From the NCBI GenBank assembly GCA_026874595.1, contig CM049320.1:24375714-24439713 (forward strand): a DNA stretch of 64,000 nt. Direction: 5' to 3'. How positions within the stretch are numbered: position 1 is the first letter of the stretch; the number at the start of each line of letters is the position of its first letter. Below are positions 56,301-64,000 of this stretch, piece by piece. Below the pieces are notes generated by a model. It saw only the letters and a list, made by a program, of their open reading frames with translations. It was not told the origin of the DNA and made no database searches. Source of the DNA: Sipunculus nudus (lineage: Eukaryota; Annelida; Sipuncula; Golfingiida; Sipunculidae). A program made the position numbers and the translations under genes.

Positions 56301-59075
56301 TCTTTGAAAGAACAAGCACCGTCGGTTATTTCTAACTCTGAATTTTCATGGTAGGTTGATGTTGTGTTATTTGTGTGAATATTATCATCTCCAGCTCTGC
56401 CTGGCTTTTTATCTGTCACCAACAACACAGGTGTCTTCTGTTCTGTAATGGTGTTTTCAATTAAAAATGCCTTTTGTGACATTTTTACAGTCCATGAGTT
56501 GCGACGATTAGGTATGAAAGTGCTGTATGTGTTATGTTCATCTTGCATATCAGGCATTTTCTGTTCTGATGTGCCGTTTTCAAATAAAAATGCCTGTGGT
56601 GACATTTTAACAGTCTGTGAGTCACGACGACCAGGTATGAAAGTGCTGTATGTGTTATGTTCATCTTGCATATCAGGCATTTTCTGTTCTGATGTGCTGT
56701 TTTCAGATAGAAATGCCTGTGGTGACATTTTAACAGTCTGTGAGTCACGACGACCAGGTATGAAAGTGCTGTATATATCATGTTCATCTTGCATATCAGG
56801 CATTTTCTGTTCTGATGTGCCGTTTTCAAATAAAAATGCCTGTGGTGACATTTTAACAGTCTGTGAGTCACGACGACCAGGTATGAAAGTGCTGTATATG
56901 TCATGTTCATCTTGCATATCAGGCATTTTCTGTTCTGATGTGCCGTTTTCAGATAGAAATGCCTGTGGTGACATTTTAACAGTCTGTGAGTCACAACGAC
57001 CAGGTATGAAAGTGCTGTATGGGTCATGTTCATCTTGCATATCAGGCATTTTCTCTTCAGAGGTGCCGTTTTCAAATAAAAATGCCTGTGGTGACATTTT
57101 AACAGTCTGTGAGTCACGACGACCAGGTATGAAAGTGCTGTATGTGTTATATCCACACCCTGTAGAACCCCTGTATGTGTCGTATTCACTGACTGTATCA
57201 CTCAGCTCCAAGGAAGGAGGCAGTTTGGTCTGGACATGAAGAGTTGTCAAAGTGGATTCTGTAATATCTCCATGCTTTATAGATTCTGAGTCTCTGAAAT
57301 GTCCTGATCCTGCCTGCTCTGAATCTCCAGCAGTATTATCTTGACTTGTTACTGTACATGCAGATACAGTCATTGTTGATGGCCTATCTTTGTTATTATT
57401 CAGTGACCTAAAGCTCCCAGTATTACTGTTTGTGTACAGGTCTTCTCCTTTAAGCACAGTGGTCCCCAACCTGCATCCCATGTTGTACTATAGAAGCTTG
57501 CCTCAAGGTGTACATTATCAGCAGCAAGGTGTATCATATATATTGGTCTAGATGGCAACACTCAGCTCCTTGGTGACACTGGTTTGTATACATTGTAACT
57601 AACCATTGGGCATGCCTGCCCTAGCCCCAAGGCTAAGCTTATGATGCAACTGATTACCAGAGTAATTAGTTAATTACCTGTACCTGTGTATGTTAATTAC
57701 CATCTCTCAGGACTCAGGTCAGGTATAACATAACACTAACTACCACATGCTGTAGGTCTACGCTGGCAGTGTTACCACTTGATTAAATTTAACAGTTTTA
57801 GGAAACACAAATTTTATACTTTTATCACATTTTTTTTCAGACATAGTAACTTTTTTATACCTTTTTCTCACATCATGATCTTTATTTTTTCGGTTTTTTT
57901 TAGCATTTCACACACATATTTACAGAACTTTTTTCCAGACAAAGAAATATGTTCTGTTTGTGTTTAAAAAATTGTGTTAATTTTAATGAGTTTACAAAGT
58001 TTTGGTTTGATCTCTTTGTTATACCTGTACTGGTAGTCTCAGATGGCTAAGTATCCAATACATACATGTACCAATGATTAGTGTTTGATCAATAGCTCCT
58101 GGCATCCCTGAACATTTGTCATCCATGAAACTTGTTTAAACACATCACATGAAACAGTCACATCCAGGAAAAGTAGCACAGTTTTACACCAATTTATTCA
58201 TACATTTTTTTTAGAAAATCTTATTTTGAAGCTTGCAAGATTTCTTACTTATTTTCCATAATTTCCAGAATGGTTGAGTTCACTAGATTACTGTAATTTT
58301 TTTCATTTTAGTGGCAGCAGGGATATATTACAACTTAGAAATATTGTTTTTTTTTTTAAGTTTCTGGTTTTGGTATAATATATGCCCTTTTGATGAAAAA
58401 GATATGTTAAAAGTAAGGTTTATATGTTCTCACTGATATGTTCCACCTACAAGGCCTTTCAGTTGTCATGTTTCCCCTCTAAAGGGGACTTTAGAATAAT
58501 AATTTTAAATCATTGTTCAACTGTTTTTGTTTTCATTTCTGAGGAATGTAGCTTCTTAGGGTATTGATAAATAGTGTAATACATAAAACAAATGATAATA
58601 AAATAGACCAAAGCTTAAAGCTTGCTTTTTTGTACCATTATATTTCTTGCCCTACAAGCCTTAAGATTAATATATGATGCCCAATAGTTATTTATTTGAT
58701 ATCTGTTATATTGAAAAAGGCATGTTGAAAATTACACTTGATGGTTTAATTCTCTTCCGGATTAATATTAAACATGTCAGCTACAGGCAGCAAATCCTAT
58801 GCTTGTTATTATATTATATAATATTATATTTATACATTGTGTTTAGATTTACAACTGAAAATCAGACAACCATTCATGTTTGGGATGAACAACACAAACG
58901 GAATGAAGCATGAACTGTACGGACTCCCTCCAGACATGATGATACACGTGTGTCTGACATCAGACGAGAACACAGTTGTGGGGATGATCGCTACCATTAA
59001 CAGTATCCACAAAAATACAAAACAGGCTGTCATGTTTCATTTAGTACTGCCAGATGATCTCATCAGTCATGTCAG
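48954..59075 (+). CDS. GLT8D1: GLT8D1-like family-8 glycosyltransferase, 5' part (three exons, continues beyond window)
   Basis: Type II Golgi-membrane glycosyltransferase of family GT8; the acceptor of GLT8D1/2 proteins is not well established. Coding exons: 48954-48975, 54919-55014, 58847-59075, phases 1, 1, 2, all GT/AG. The product so far is 115 residues: a short basic N-terminus (MKVYLQR), a signal anchor AAVAVLAFWMVTVFYLAYS (8-26), a stem with an NNT sequon (Asn54), then the first beta-alpha-beta unit of the GT8 fold, VCLTSDENTVVGMIATINS (74-92) followed by HKNTK and MFHLVLPDD. Human GLT8D1 reads VVIAASEDRLGGAIAAINS at this point. The metal-binding DXD and the rest of the catalytic domain lie to the right of the window or in exons not recognised. 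GLT8D2 is an alternative name. Confidence 0.8.
49265..49477. repeat. Segment flanking the 74-bp array, with a related copy at 51590
   Basis: TAGGCTGTTGCTATTGGTCC, a GACCCATTAATTATGCAG-like block, and CTTCCTGTGCACATGCGCAG resemble 51588-51665 (TAGGCTGTTGCTATAGGTCC, ACTGATTATACAGGC, CAGCTCCTATGAGCATGTG). It may be the body of an element whose 3' part expanded into the array. Confidence 0.55.
49474..50115. repeat. Tandem array, nine units of 73-74 bp
   Basis: CGGCAGTTTTATTTTATGTC recurs with the CAG at 49481, 49555, 49628, 49702, 49776, 49849, 49922, 49995 and 50069. Each unit runs through CACTTATATAGTAAAA and GTGCCGGACCCGCAACAA to GAGCTATTGGTCCGG. Units differ by a few bases (TATATAG or TACATAG, GGTCCGG or CGTCTGG). 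Within a unit GTCCGGCA and TGCCGGAC are inverted, so each unit can fold. Confidence 0.93.
53311..53341. repeat. (TA)n microsatellite
   Basis: A short TA run directly next to the target duplication of hAT element 2. Confidence 0.9.
53347..54230 (+). mobile_element. hAT-type non-autonomous element 2
   Basis: Starts TAGTGGTGGGCCGATCGAG and ends CTCCCACCACTA, flanked by a perfect 8-bp duplication ATATTAGT (53339-53346 and 54231-54238). It is homologous to 47892-48470 at both ends and in the middle, but 305 bp longer because of internal sequence around 53455-53525 and 53710-53955. There is no transposase; a coding-like block at 53568-53705 is shared with element 1. Confidence 0.92.
54674..54857. 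mobile_element. 184-bp pogo/Tigger-type MITE
   Basis: The left end CAGAGAAACCTCATTGTGTC and the reverse complement of the right end CAGTGAAACCTTGTTGTGTT match over about 25 bp. TA dinucleotides flank both sides (54672-54673 and 54858-54859), as expected for Tc1/mariner-pogo elements. It lies 61 bp upstream of exon 2 of the GLT8D1-like gene and so occupies the 3' end of its first intron. Confidence 0.85.
54919..55014 (+). CDS. GLT8D1: GLT8D1-like coding exon 2 (signal anchor and stem)
   Basis: Follows TTCTTATATAG and ends AGAG before GTAAGT. It encodes a strongly hydrophobic stretch of about 18 residues then GFYNNDEPHFNKR. Phase 1 at its end joins exon 3 to give aspartate. Confidence 0.8.
55619..57481 (-). 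CDS. GKAP/SAPAP (DLGAP-family) protein with six 41-residue repeats
   Basis: An uninterrupted 620-codon frame, far longer than any other here. Residues ~454-546 form a GKAP domain: EDVNGKLRAAIGKAHLL, KKFKQFRGLC, TTAQDLEGFWDM and MFDEID are close to the C-terminal domain of vertebrate DLGAP1-5. A basic tail follows (KPAVSKERS, ARKRLMEAKRA), as in DLGAP1-4, ending DEIFV. Vertebrate DLGAP1-4 continue past the matching EIYV to a Shank-binding QTRL; that end is missing, and the last residues (I-F-V) could act as a class II PDZ ligand. Residues ~111-357 are six tandem copies of a 41-residue unit (core YSTFIPGRRDSQTVKMSP). ATG at 57481 follows an in-frame TAG (57490-57488) and has a good context (AACATGG). 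The gene is antisense in an intron of the GLT8D1-like gene. A processed retrocopy or one large exon of a longer gene are both possible. DLGAP proteins are postsynaptic or cell-junction scaffolds, and DLGAP5/HURP binds spindle microtubules; which role applies is not decidable here. Confidence 0.82.
   Translation of the reverse strand: MGCRLGTTVLKGEDLYTNSNTGSFRSLNNNKDRPSTMTVSACTVTSQDNTAGDSEQAGSGHFRDSESIKHGDITESTLTTLHVQTKLPPSLELSDTVSEYDTYRGSTGCGYNTYSTFIPGRRDSQTVKMSPQAFLFENGTSEEKMPDMQDEHDPYSTFIPGRCDSQTVKMSPQAFLSENGTSEQKMPDMQDEHDIYSTFIPGRRDSQTVKMSPQAFLFENGTSEQKMPDMQDEHDIYSTFIPGRRDSQTVKMSPQAFLSENSTSEQKMPDMQDEHNTYSTFIPGRRDSQTVKMSPQAFLFENGTSEQKMPDMQDEHNTYSTFIPNRRNSWTVKMSQKAFLIENTITEQKTPVLLVTDKKPGRAGDDNIHTNNTTSTYHENSELEITDGACSFKDQTDSSSIRRLSEGIVSHTETPNTNLCNNASTSTSTYDVANQSKDGKYFLLQADQEQEKIEALCSLAENELKQELPEDVNGKLRAAIGKAHLLVGKKFKQFRGLCDKNLSQSNDHPFKTTAQDLEGFWDMVCIQVKDVTTMFDEIDTYRKNGWQSPQMTKSNSQSVTSARSRSSRGKVTKPAVSKERSQKAKEAARARAEARKRLMEAKRAGLKGKASQRDQDEIFV
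56411..57150 (-). repeat. Coding minisatellite, 123-bp unit, six copies
   Basis: GGTATGAAAGTGCTGTAT on the plus strand recurs at exactly 56511, 56634, 56757, 56880, 57003 and 57126. The period of 123 is a multiple of three, so each copy keeps the frame. The C-terminal-most copy is the most diverged (NRRNSWTVKMSQKAF). The same periodicity keeps frames open on the plus strand (56448-57239) and in another minus frame (56485-57201); those are shadows. Confidence 0.95.
57457..57471 (+). mobile_element. hAT-like terminal repeat overlapping the start of the GKAP-protein frame
   Basis: CAGTGGTCCCCAACC is, from general knowledge, a typical hAT terminal inverted repeat. On the plus strand the following bases include the complement of the ATG at 57481-57479. 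No matching right end or 8-bp duplication was found to 58000, so the element is either truncated or the match is chance. Confidence 0.4.
57482..58846. other. Intron 2 of the GLT8D1-like gene, right part; 5' flank of the GKAP gene
   Basis: No further exon for either gene could be recognised. A promoter for the minus-strand GKAP gene would have to lie here; no convincing TATA box or GC island was seen. Confidence 0.45.
58847..59075 (+). CDS. GLT8D1: GLT8D1-like coding exon 3 (start of GT8 domain)
   Basis: Follows TTGTGTTTAG and ends GTCAG before GTAATG, 229 nt. It encodes MMIHVCLTSDENTVVGMIAT and INSIHKNTKQAVMFHLVLPD, the nucleotide-sugar-binding start of the GT8 fold. I could not find exon 4 before the right edge, so the next intron is at least 4.9 kb. 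Confidence 0.9.
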
Positions 59076-59383
59076 GTAATGATTTGTTAGATGTGGCATT
59101 GTCTGGCTTACTTCAACTAAGTTTCACCTCACCTAACATCAACTTCACCTCAAGTGTCATCTCACCTCCACCTCAGTTTACATTACACTTCCTGCACCTC
59201 ACCTCTTTACACTTACACCTTGTCTAACTTCACCTCGACCTTACCTTACTCAACCTTTACCTCACTTAATCATCGGATTTAACTGATTTCACCTCATCTC
59301 TGCCTCTTTACATTTACACTTCATATTTACCTTATCTGGCTAGGACTTTAAACACAAATGAAACAAAAACAATTTTAAATACA

Positions 59384-60200
59384 GTGGAACCCCACCTTGC
59401 CGCCACCCCCGAATTGTGACCACCCCACAATTACAACAACTTTGCTTGGTCCTGAATTTTTATAGTTTATTTATGTTTATAAATGACTCTAAATTGTGAC
59501 CATCCTGAATTCAGAATTAAGACCAGATTTCCTGGCCCCAGCACTTATGCGTCCACTGGCAAGAAGTACGGAAATAACATTTGTCACAAGTCAATGGCTG
59601 AGCCTTTTCACAGACGCCTAAACAATAGATCAAAGAGGGTAACAAGGTTTACCAACCAGAGTGTTAATCTGGTCCCACATATCTTCCTGAATCAGTGTCT
59701 GCGCCTAGTCTCATTGTGTGAAGGTAACCATTGGCCTGATTACTTAATGAGGCCGGTCTGCCTGCCTAACTGCCCTAGGGTCTTGGGCTATTGATGCTAA
59801 TTGCCCCTTTGTGATCACCTGTATTACAGCTACCCTAAGTGCGGGATGAGAGCTAATTATTTCTACTCATCACATATTCTTCTGTCCTCATTGGTCTAAT
59901 TATGACCTAGTTAATCATTAATGTGCTCATACATTACACTGAGTATTGAGAAGTCAGTGAAATGTATAAATAAAGCTTGCATGGGGGCAAAAAATCTCAC
60001 CTTATCAGATAGGTCATTGTCAGTCTATTTCTATACTCATTCAGTCTGCCTATTATTGCTTGCTGTTGTGCCACCATGCCTAGAAAAGGGCTCTCCTTGA
60101 AGGAGTAAGTGGCGTTAATCAAGGTGGCAGCACCAAGATGCAGTCAGTGCCAGTTGGCTGTGCCTGCACCTCTACATGCGTAACCTCACGACAAACTACG
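59384..60200 (+). pseudogene. Decayed pogo/Tigger-type transposon, 5' part
   Basis: The left end TACAGTGGAACCCCACC fits a TA-flanked pogo/Tigger terminal repeat. About 690 bp downstream, ATG at 60077 opens MPRKGLSLKE and then a stop. That matches the start of Tigger/CENP-B-type transposases (a basic run then LSLKEK). In a shifted frame the next sequence reads GGSTKMQSVPVGCACTSTC, recalling the helix-turn-helix that normally follows. The rest of the transposase and the right end are missing, cut off before the R3 repeat at 60305. The 103-codon frame at 59483-59794 lies in the untranslated 5' part. Confidence 0.55.
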
Positions 60201-60304
60201 TGCACTTTGGACTCATTCGTGTAGAATTAACATCCACTGATATTCTATACACAGAGCTTTAAAAATTTCAAGTTCCTCGTCTTTCGTGCACATATACTAC
60301 CACT

Positions 60305-62638
60305 TTTTTAGCTCAGCTGACTATAAGTCATCTGAGCTATAGTCGTGGTCCATTGTCCGTTGTCCGTCCGTCTGTCTGTTGGTCCATCCATAAGACTGGC
60401 ACGTTTCAACACCATTGGACCTACGAATCTGAAATTAGGCATACAGTTAGATGTCCCCAAAATCTCCTACCATGCCGAAAATTTGGTCAATTGGACTTCA
60501 ATCCTTTGAGATATTAAGGAAAAACCTCAATTTTTTTTTAGAAATCTATTTTCACACTTCAGGACTGCCTAATATCAAAACCACTCATCTGGTTTTCTTC
60601 ATATATACCAAAAATATTCCTCTATATAGTTCCTATGTACATGCCAGAAATTTAGTCAGTATTATTTAATTTGAAAAAGTTATAGGCCCAAACATAATGA
60701 ACTTTGTAAAAAAATCAGGAAAGATATTTGGTCACTTAAGACCAAAAGTGTAAAAGGTAGAGACTTTTTCTCAGTAATACAACTTTAATTAATCAAAATT
60801 TAATTGTATACCAAAAATTAGATCAAAATCTGTTAAACTTTTTTAAATATTGGCAGAAATATAAAATTGGTACCTTGAATTTTGCCCAAGTTTGACCATG
60901 GCATGTTTTTTTTTTCCTGTAACTGCTGTGGATCTAATATTCAAAGCATGTCTTTATTTGCATTTCAACTGTTAACACCAAAAATTTGAAACCAGTTGAT
61001 CAAAAACTGTAGATTTTTATCAAGTTTTCAAGCACCATGTCACATACTGTTTACATCAAACTAGTGTTATGCAGTTAGCTAGAGCTCAGCTCCCCAGCTT
61101 CAGCTCTAAGTTCCTTAAATTTGGCATACAGTTAGATGTCTCCAAAACCCCCTACCATGCCAAGAATTTGGTCACTAGGACTTAATTCCTTCGAGATATT
61201 AATGAAAAACTTCATTTTTGCATTAAAAACCCATTGTTACACTTTAAGACTGCCTAATATCAAAACCACTGATCTGACTTTGATCATATATAATATACAT
61301 ATTTTTCTAGATACATTCGCTATGCACATGCCAGAAATGATGTAAGTATTGCATAATTGATTTAAGTTATGGGCCCAAACATTATGCACTTTTTAAAAAA
61401 TCAAGAAATATATTTACTCCCTTAACAAGAGGATTGCTGAAGCTAGAGATTTTTTGTCAGGGATGTAACATTATTTAATCAAGATTAAATTGAATACCCA
61501 AAATTAGTTCTGAATTTTTCAAATTTTATAAGTTATTAGTATAAATATAAAATTAGTACCTTAAATTTTGCCCAACTTTGACCATGGCACGTTTGTTTCG
61601 TGAGAGCACTGTTGATATAATTTTCATATCATGCACACATAAGGATTTCATCTTTGTAGTTTAGAAAGCTGAAAGAAATTGGCAAAATATTGTAGCTTTT
61701 ATTAATGTTTTAATGAGACTATGTCAGACTCAGGCTAGCTAGCCCCTCTTCAGTCACCTGTATGTTGACCTTGTTGACCTTTCATCAAATTATGCACGCT
61801 TGAGGCGAGACATACACTGGGGCAGCCAGGCAGGTAATGCCCAGCCACAGTTGATCAAGGTGTCCAACCCAACTCATCTAATAGTTGTTTTGAAAAACAA
61901 CATAACAATTAACAATAAATTAATAAATTTATATTGGTTTTTAATAACAAATTAAAGAAAAATTAATAGAAAGGAATTTGTTAGTTGATGAGTAACAGAA
62001 AATTAACTTGCAGTTACTGATGATGTAAGAATCTTGAATGGATGGATAGAATGTTACTGTCAGTGTTATTCCAAATAACACCATGCAGTCACCTATGGTA
62101 TTTTTCAGTTAAATTTTAATGATAAAAAATAAATCATATTATTCATTACTAATCATTAGGGATCATATGAAGGAATTTAATGATAGACAAAGATGCAGTT
62201 GATAATATTAATCTAGATTCCTACTGTGTCTAGTGTGTAGATTGATGTGAAAGTAGTCCAAAGTGAATATATTACATTTATTTTTTAATATAAATAAAAG
62301 CCATAAAACCAGGTAATTATGATCATTATTTAAATTTGTGAATTTTGCATATTCTGGAATCTCAACATCACTGTTTGGCTAAATCTAAATAAATACTAGA
62401 CATGGTGCGAATGCTTTGCAAATGTATTTGAATATGAATATGAATATGTACTGCATTAAAAAATTTTATTGCATAAGAATGGGAATTCAGGTAAAAAATG
62501 AAAATATTTGAACACCAGTGCAGATACTTTTAAAATGTATTCATGAATGCATTCATGAATATATTCTATAATATTATTTTAATTATCATTTCCATTATAT
62601 TTTATTTTAAAAAATCATTTGATTTTCTTATTATTTTT
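60305..62638 (+). mobile_element. R3 element, second copy, 3'-truncated
   Basis: Begins TTTTTAGCTCAGCTGAC with the 29-nt imperfect palindrome at 60310-60338, then a GTCCGTCCGTCTGTCTGT tract. It carries two ~620-bp subunits, the segment matching 36090-36240 (near 61735-61890), and the 24-nt palindrome at 62538-62561. It runs antiparallel to 35340-37629. The homology breaks at CTTATTATTTTTA, where the third copy begins. Confidence 0.8.
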
Positions 62639-64000
62639 AGCTCAGCTGACTATAAGTCATCTGAGCTATAGTTGTGGTCCATTGTCCGTCCGTCCGTCTG
62701 TAAGACTGGCACGTTAAACTTTTTTAAATATTGGCAAAAATATAAAATTGGTACCTTAAATTTTGCCCAAGTTTGACCATGGCACGTTTTTTTCCTGTAA
62801 CTGCTGTGGATTTAATTTTCAAAGGATGTTTTTTTTACCATTTCAACTGTTAAAACAAAAAATTTGAAACCAGTTGATCAAAACTGTAGATTTTATTCAA
62901 GTTTTAAAGCACCATGTCATATATTGTTTACACCAAGCTAGTGTTATGCAGTTTACTAGAGCTCAGCTCCCCAGCTTCAGTTCTAAGTTCCTTAAATTTT
63001 GCATACAGTTAGATGTCCCCCAAATCCTCTACCATACTAAAAGTTTGGTCACTAGGACTGCATTCCTTCGAGATATTAAGAAAAAACTTCATTTTTCCAT
63101 TAAAACCCCATTGTTACACTTTAAGATTGCCTAATATCAAAACCACTGATCTGACTTTGATAATATATAATACACATATTTTTCTATACATTCGCTATGC
63201 ATATGCCAGAAATGATGTCAGTATCATGTAATTGTTTTAAGTTCTAGGCCCAACCATAATGCACTTTGTAAAAAATCAAGAAATGTATTTATTCTCTTAA
63301 CATGAAAATTGCTGAAGGTAGACATTTTTTTTGCCAGGGATATAACATTATTTGATCAAGATTCAATTGTATTCCCAAAATTAGTTCTGAATTTTTCAAA
63401 TTTTATAAGTTATTAGCATAAATATAAAATCAGTACCTTAAATTTTGCCCAACTTTGGCCATGGCATGTTTTTTCCCTGTAAGCACTGTTGATTTAATTT
63501 TCATATCTTGCACACGTAAGGATTTTAGCTTCTAAATTCTGAAGTTATAAAAGGAATTGGTCAAAAACTAGCTTTTATGAAAGTTTTTATGAGACCATAT
63601 CACACCTTGGCTGTACTGAAGCCCCTCTTTTATGTCCCCACATTGACCTTTCAGGCCAATTATGCATGCTTGAAGGGAGGCACTCTGCAGCCAGCCAGCT
63701 CTTGGGTGGCTTCAAATTGGATCTAACTGTCCAACCCCCTCCACTAGTATTTGTTTAGGCCATAAACATAACAATAAACTTTTTTTTTAATTCTTGGTTT
63801 ATGATAAGAACTTAAAAAAATAAATGGAAAAGGAATTTATAGTTAATGAGTTGCAGGGGATTACCTTGCAATTACTGATCATTTATGGATCTTCCATGGA
63901 TGGCCAAAATTGTATTTCAAATGATACCATGCAGTCACCATTGGGTATTTTTCATTTCAACCATAAAAATGAAAAATAAATAATTAAAATAAATTGTTGT
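62634..64000 (+). mobile_element. R3 element, third copy, running off the window
   Basis: Starts again with TTTTTAGCTCAGCTGAC (palindrome 62639-62667) and a GTCCGTCCGTCTG tract. It lacks part of the first subunit and continues with the second (62700-63540) and the TCCAACCC segment near 63730. It is placed head to tail after the second copy, at the point where that copy loses about 300 bp of its end. Confidence 0.8.

Noticed and set aside
56485..57201. 238-codon minus-strand frame in another register
   Set aside because: Shifted frame of the same repeat. The 620-codon frame extends on both sides and carries the GKAP domain.
56448..57239. 263-codon plus-strand frame across the repeat region
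   Set aside because: Shadow of the 123-bp coding repeat; composition is a reverse reading of the GKAP protein repeats, with no domain of its own.
59483..59794. 103-codon plus-strand frame as exon 4 of the glycosyltransferase
   Set aside because: No resemblance to the GT8 domain, and it lies in the leader of a pogo/Tigger-type remnant.
1..64000. CRISPR array, bacterial operon or prophage
   Set aside because: Tandem arrays here lack spacer variation of CRISPR type, and the genes are intron-bearing animal genes.

Overview
This is animal nuclear DNA. It is AT-rich, its genes are split by GT/AG introns, and it is crowded with transposon debris and simple repeats. Protein similarity and the style of the dispersed repeats suggest a lophotrochozoan, most likely a mollusc; I cannot name the species. 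There is no sign of bacterial or viral gene organisation.

Three protein-coding genes are supported. (1) MAD2L2 (REV7), minus strand, seven coding exons between 46395 and 30939. The joined frame is 642 nt, 213 residues plus stop, against 211 residues in human, and splice phases agree at every junction. (2) The 5' part of a GLT8D1-like family-8 glycosyltransferase, plus strand: exons at 48954-48975, 54919-55014 and 58847-59075, continuing past the right edge. The two genes are head to head, with start codons about 2.6 kb apart. (3) An uninterrupted 620-codon minus-strand frame at 57481-55619, antisense inside the second intron of the glycosyltransferase gene. It carries a C-terminal GKAP (SAPAP/DLGAP-family) domain and six 41-residue tandem repeats.

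The left half (1-30 kb) has no host gene I can support. It holds a degenerate minisatellite (1.1-1.7 kb), a 145-bp tandem element (2.2-3.0 kb), a dispersed family with copies near 2-4.4 kb, 9.3-9.7 kb and 15.5-18.3 kb (the last tandemly duplicated), a 1-kb element with 205-bp inverted arms around a LINE reverse-transcriptase fragment (6.7-7.7 kb), a LINE C-terminal fragment (8.3 kb), a 165-bp MITE (13.4 kb), and a 4.6-kb foldback structure (18.7-23.3 kb) followed by GC-rich islands (23.3-25.5 kb).

The last MAD2L2 intron is 8.06 kb and is filled with repeats, including a Penelope-like endonuclease fragment, a 34-nt G run, and a 2.6-kb element whose relatives lie in opposite orientation at 60.3-64 kb. 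A recent 0.4-kb tandem duplication copied the 3' end and splice donor of MAD2L2 exon 6. Two hAT-type elements with 8-bp target duplications (47.9 and 53.3 kb), a TA-flanked pogo-type MITE (54.7 kb) and a decayed pogo/Tigger-type element (59.4 kb) lie in or near the glycosyltransferase gene.
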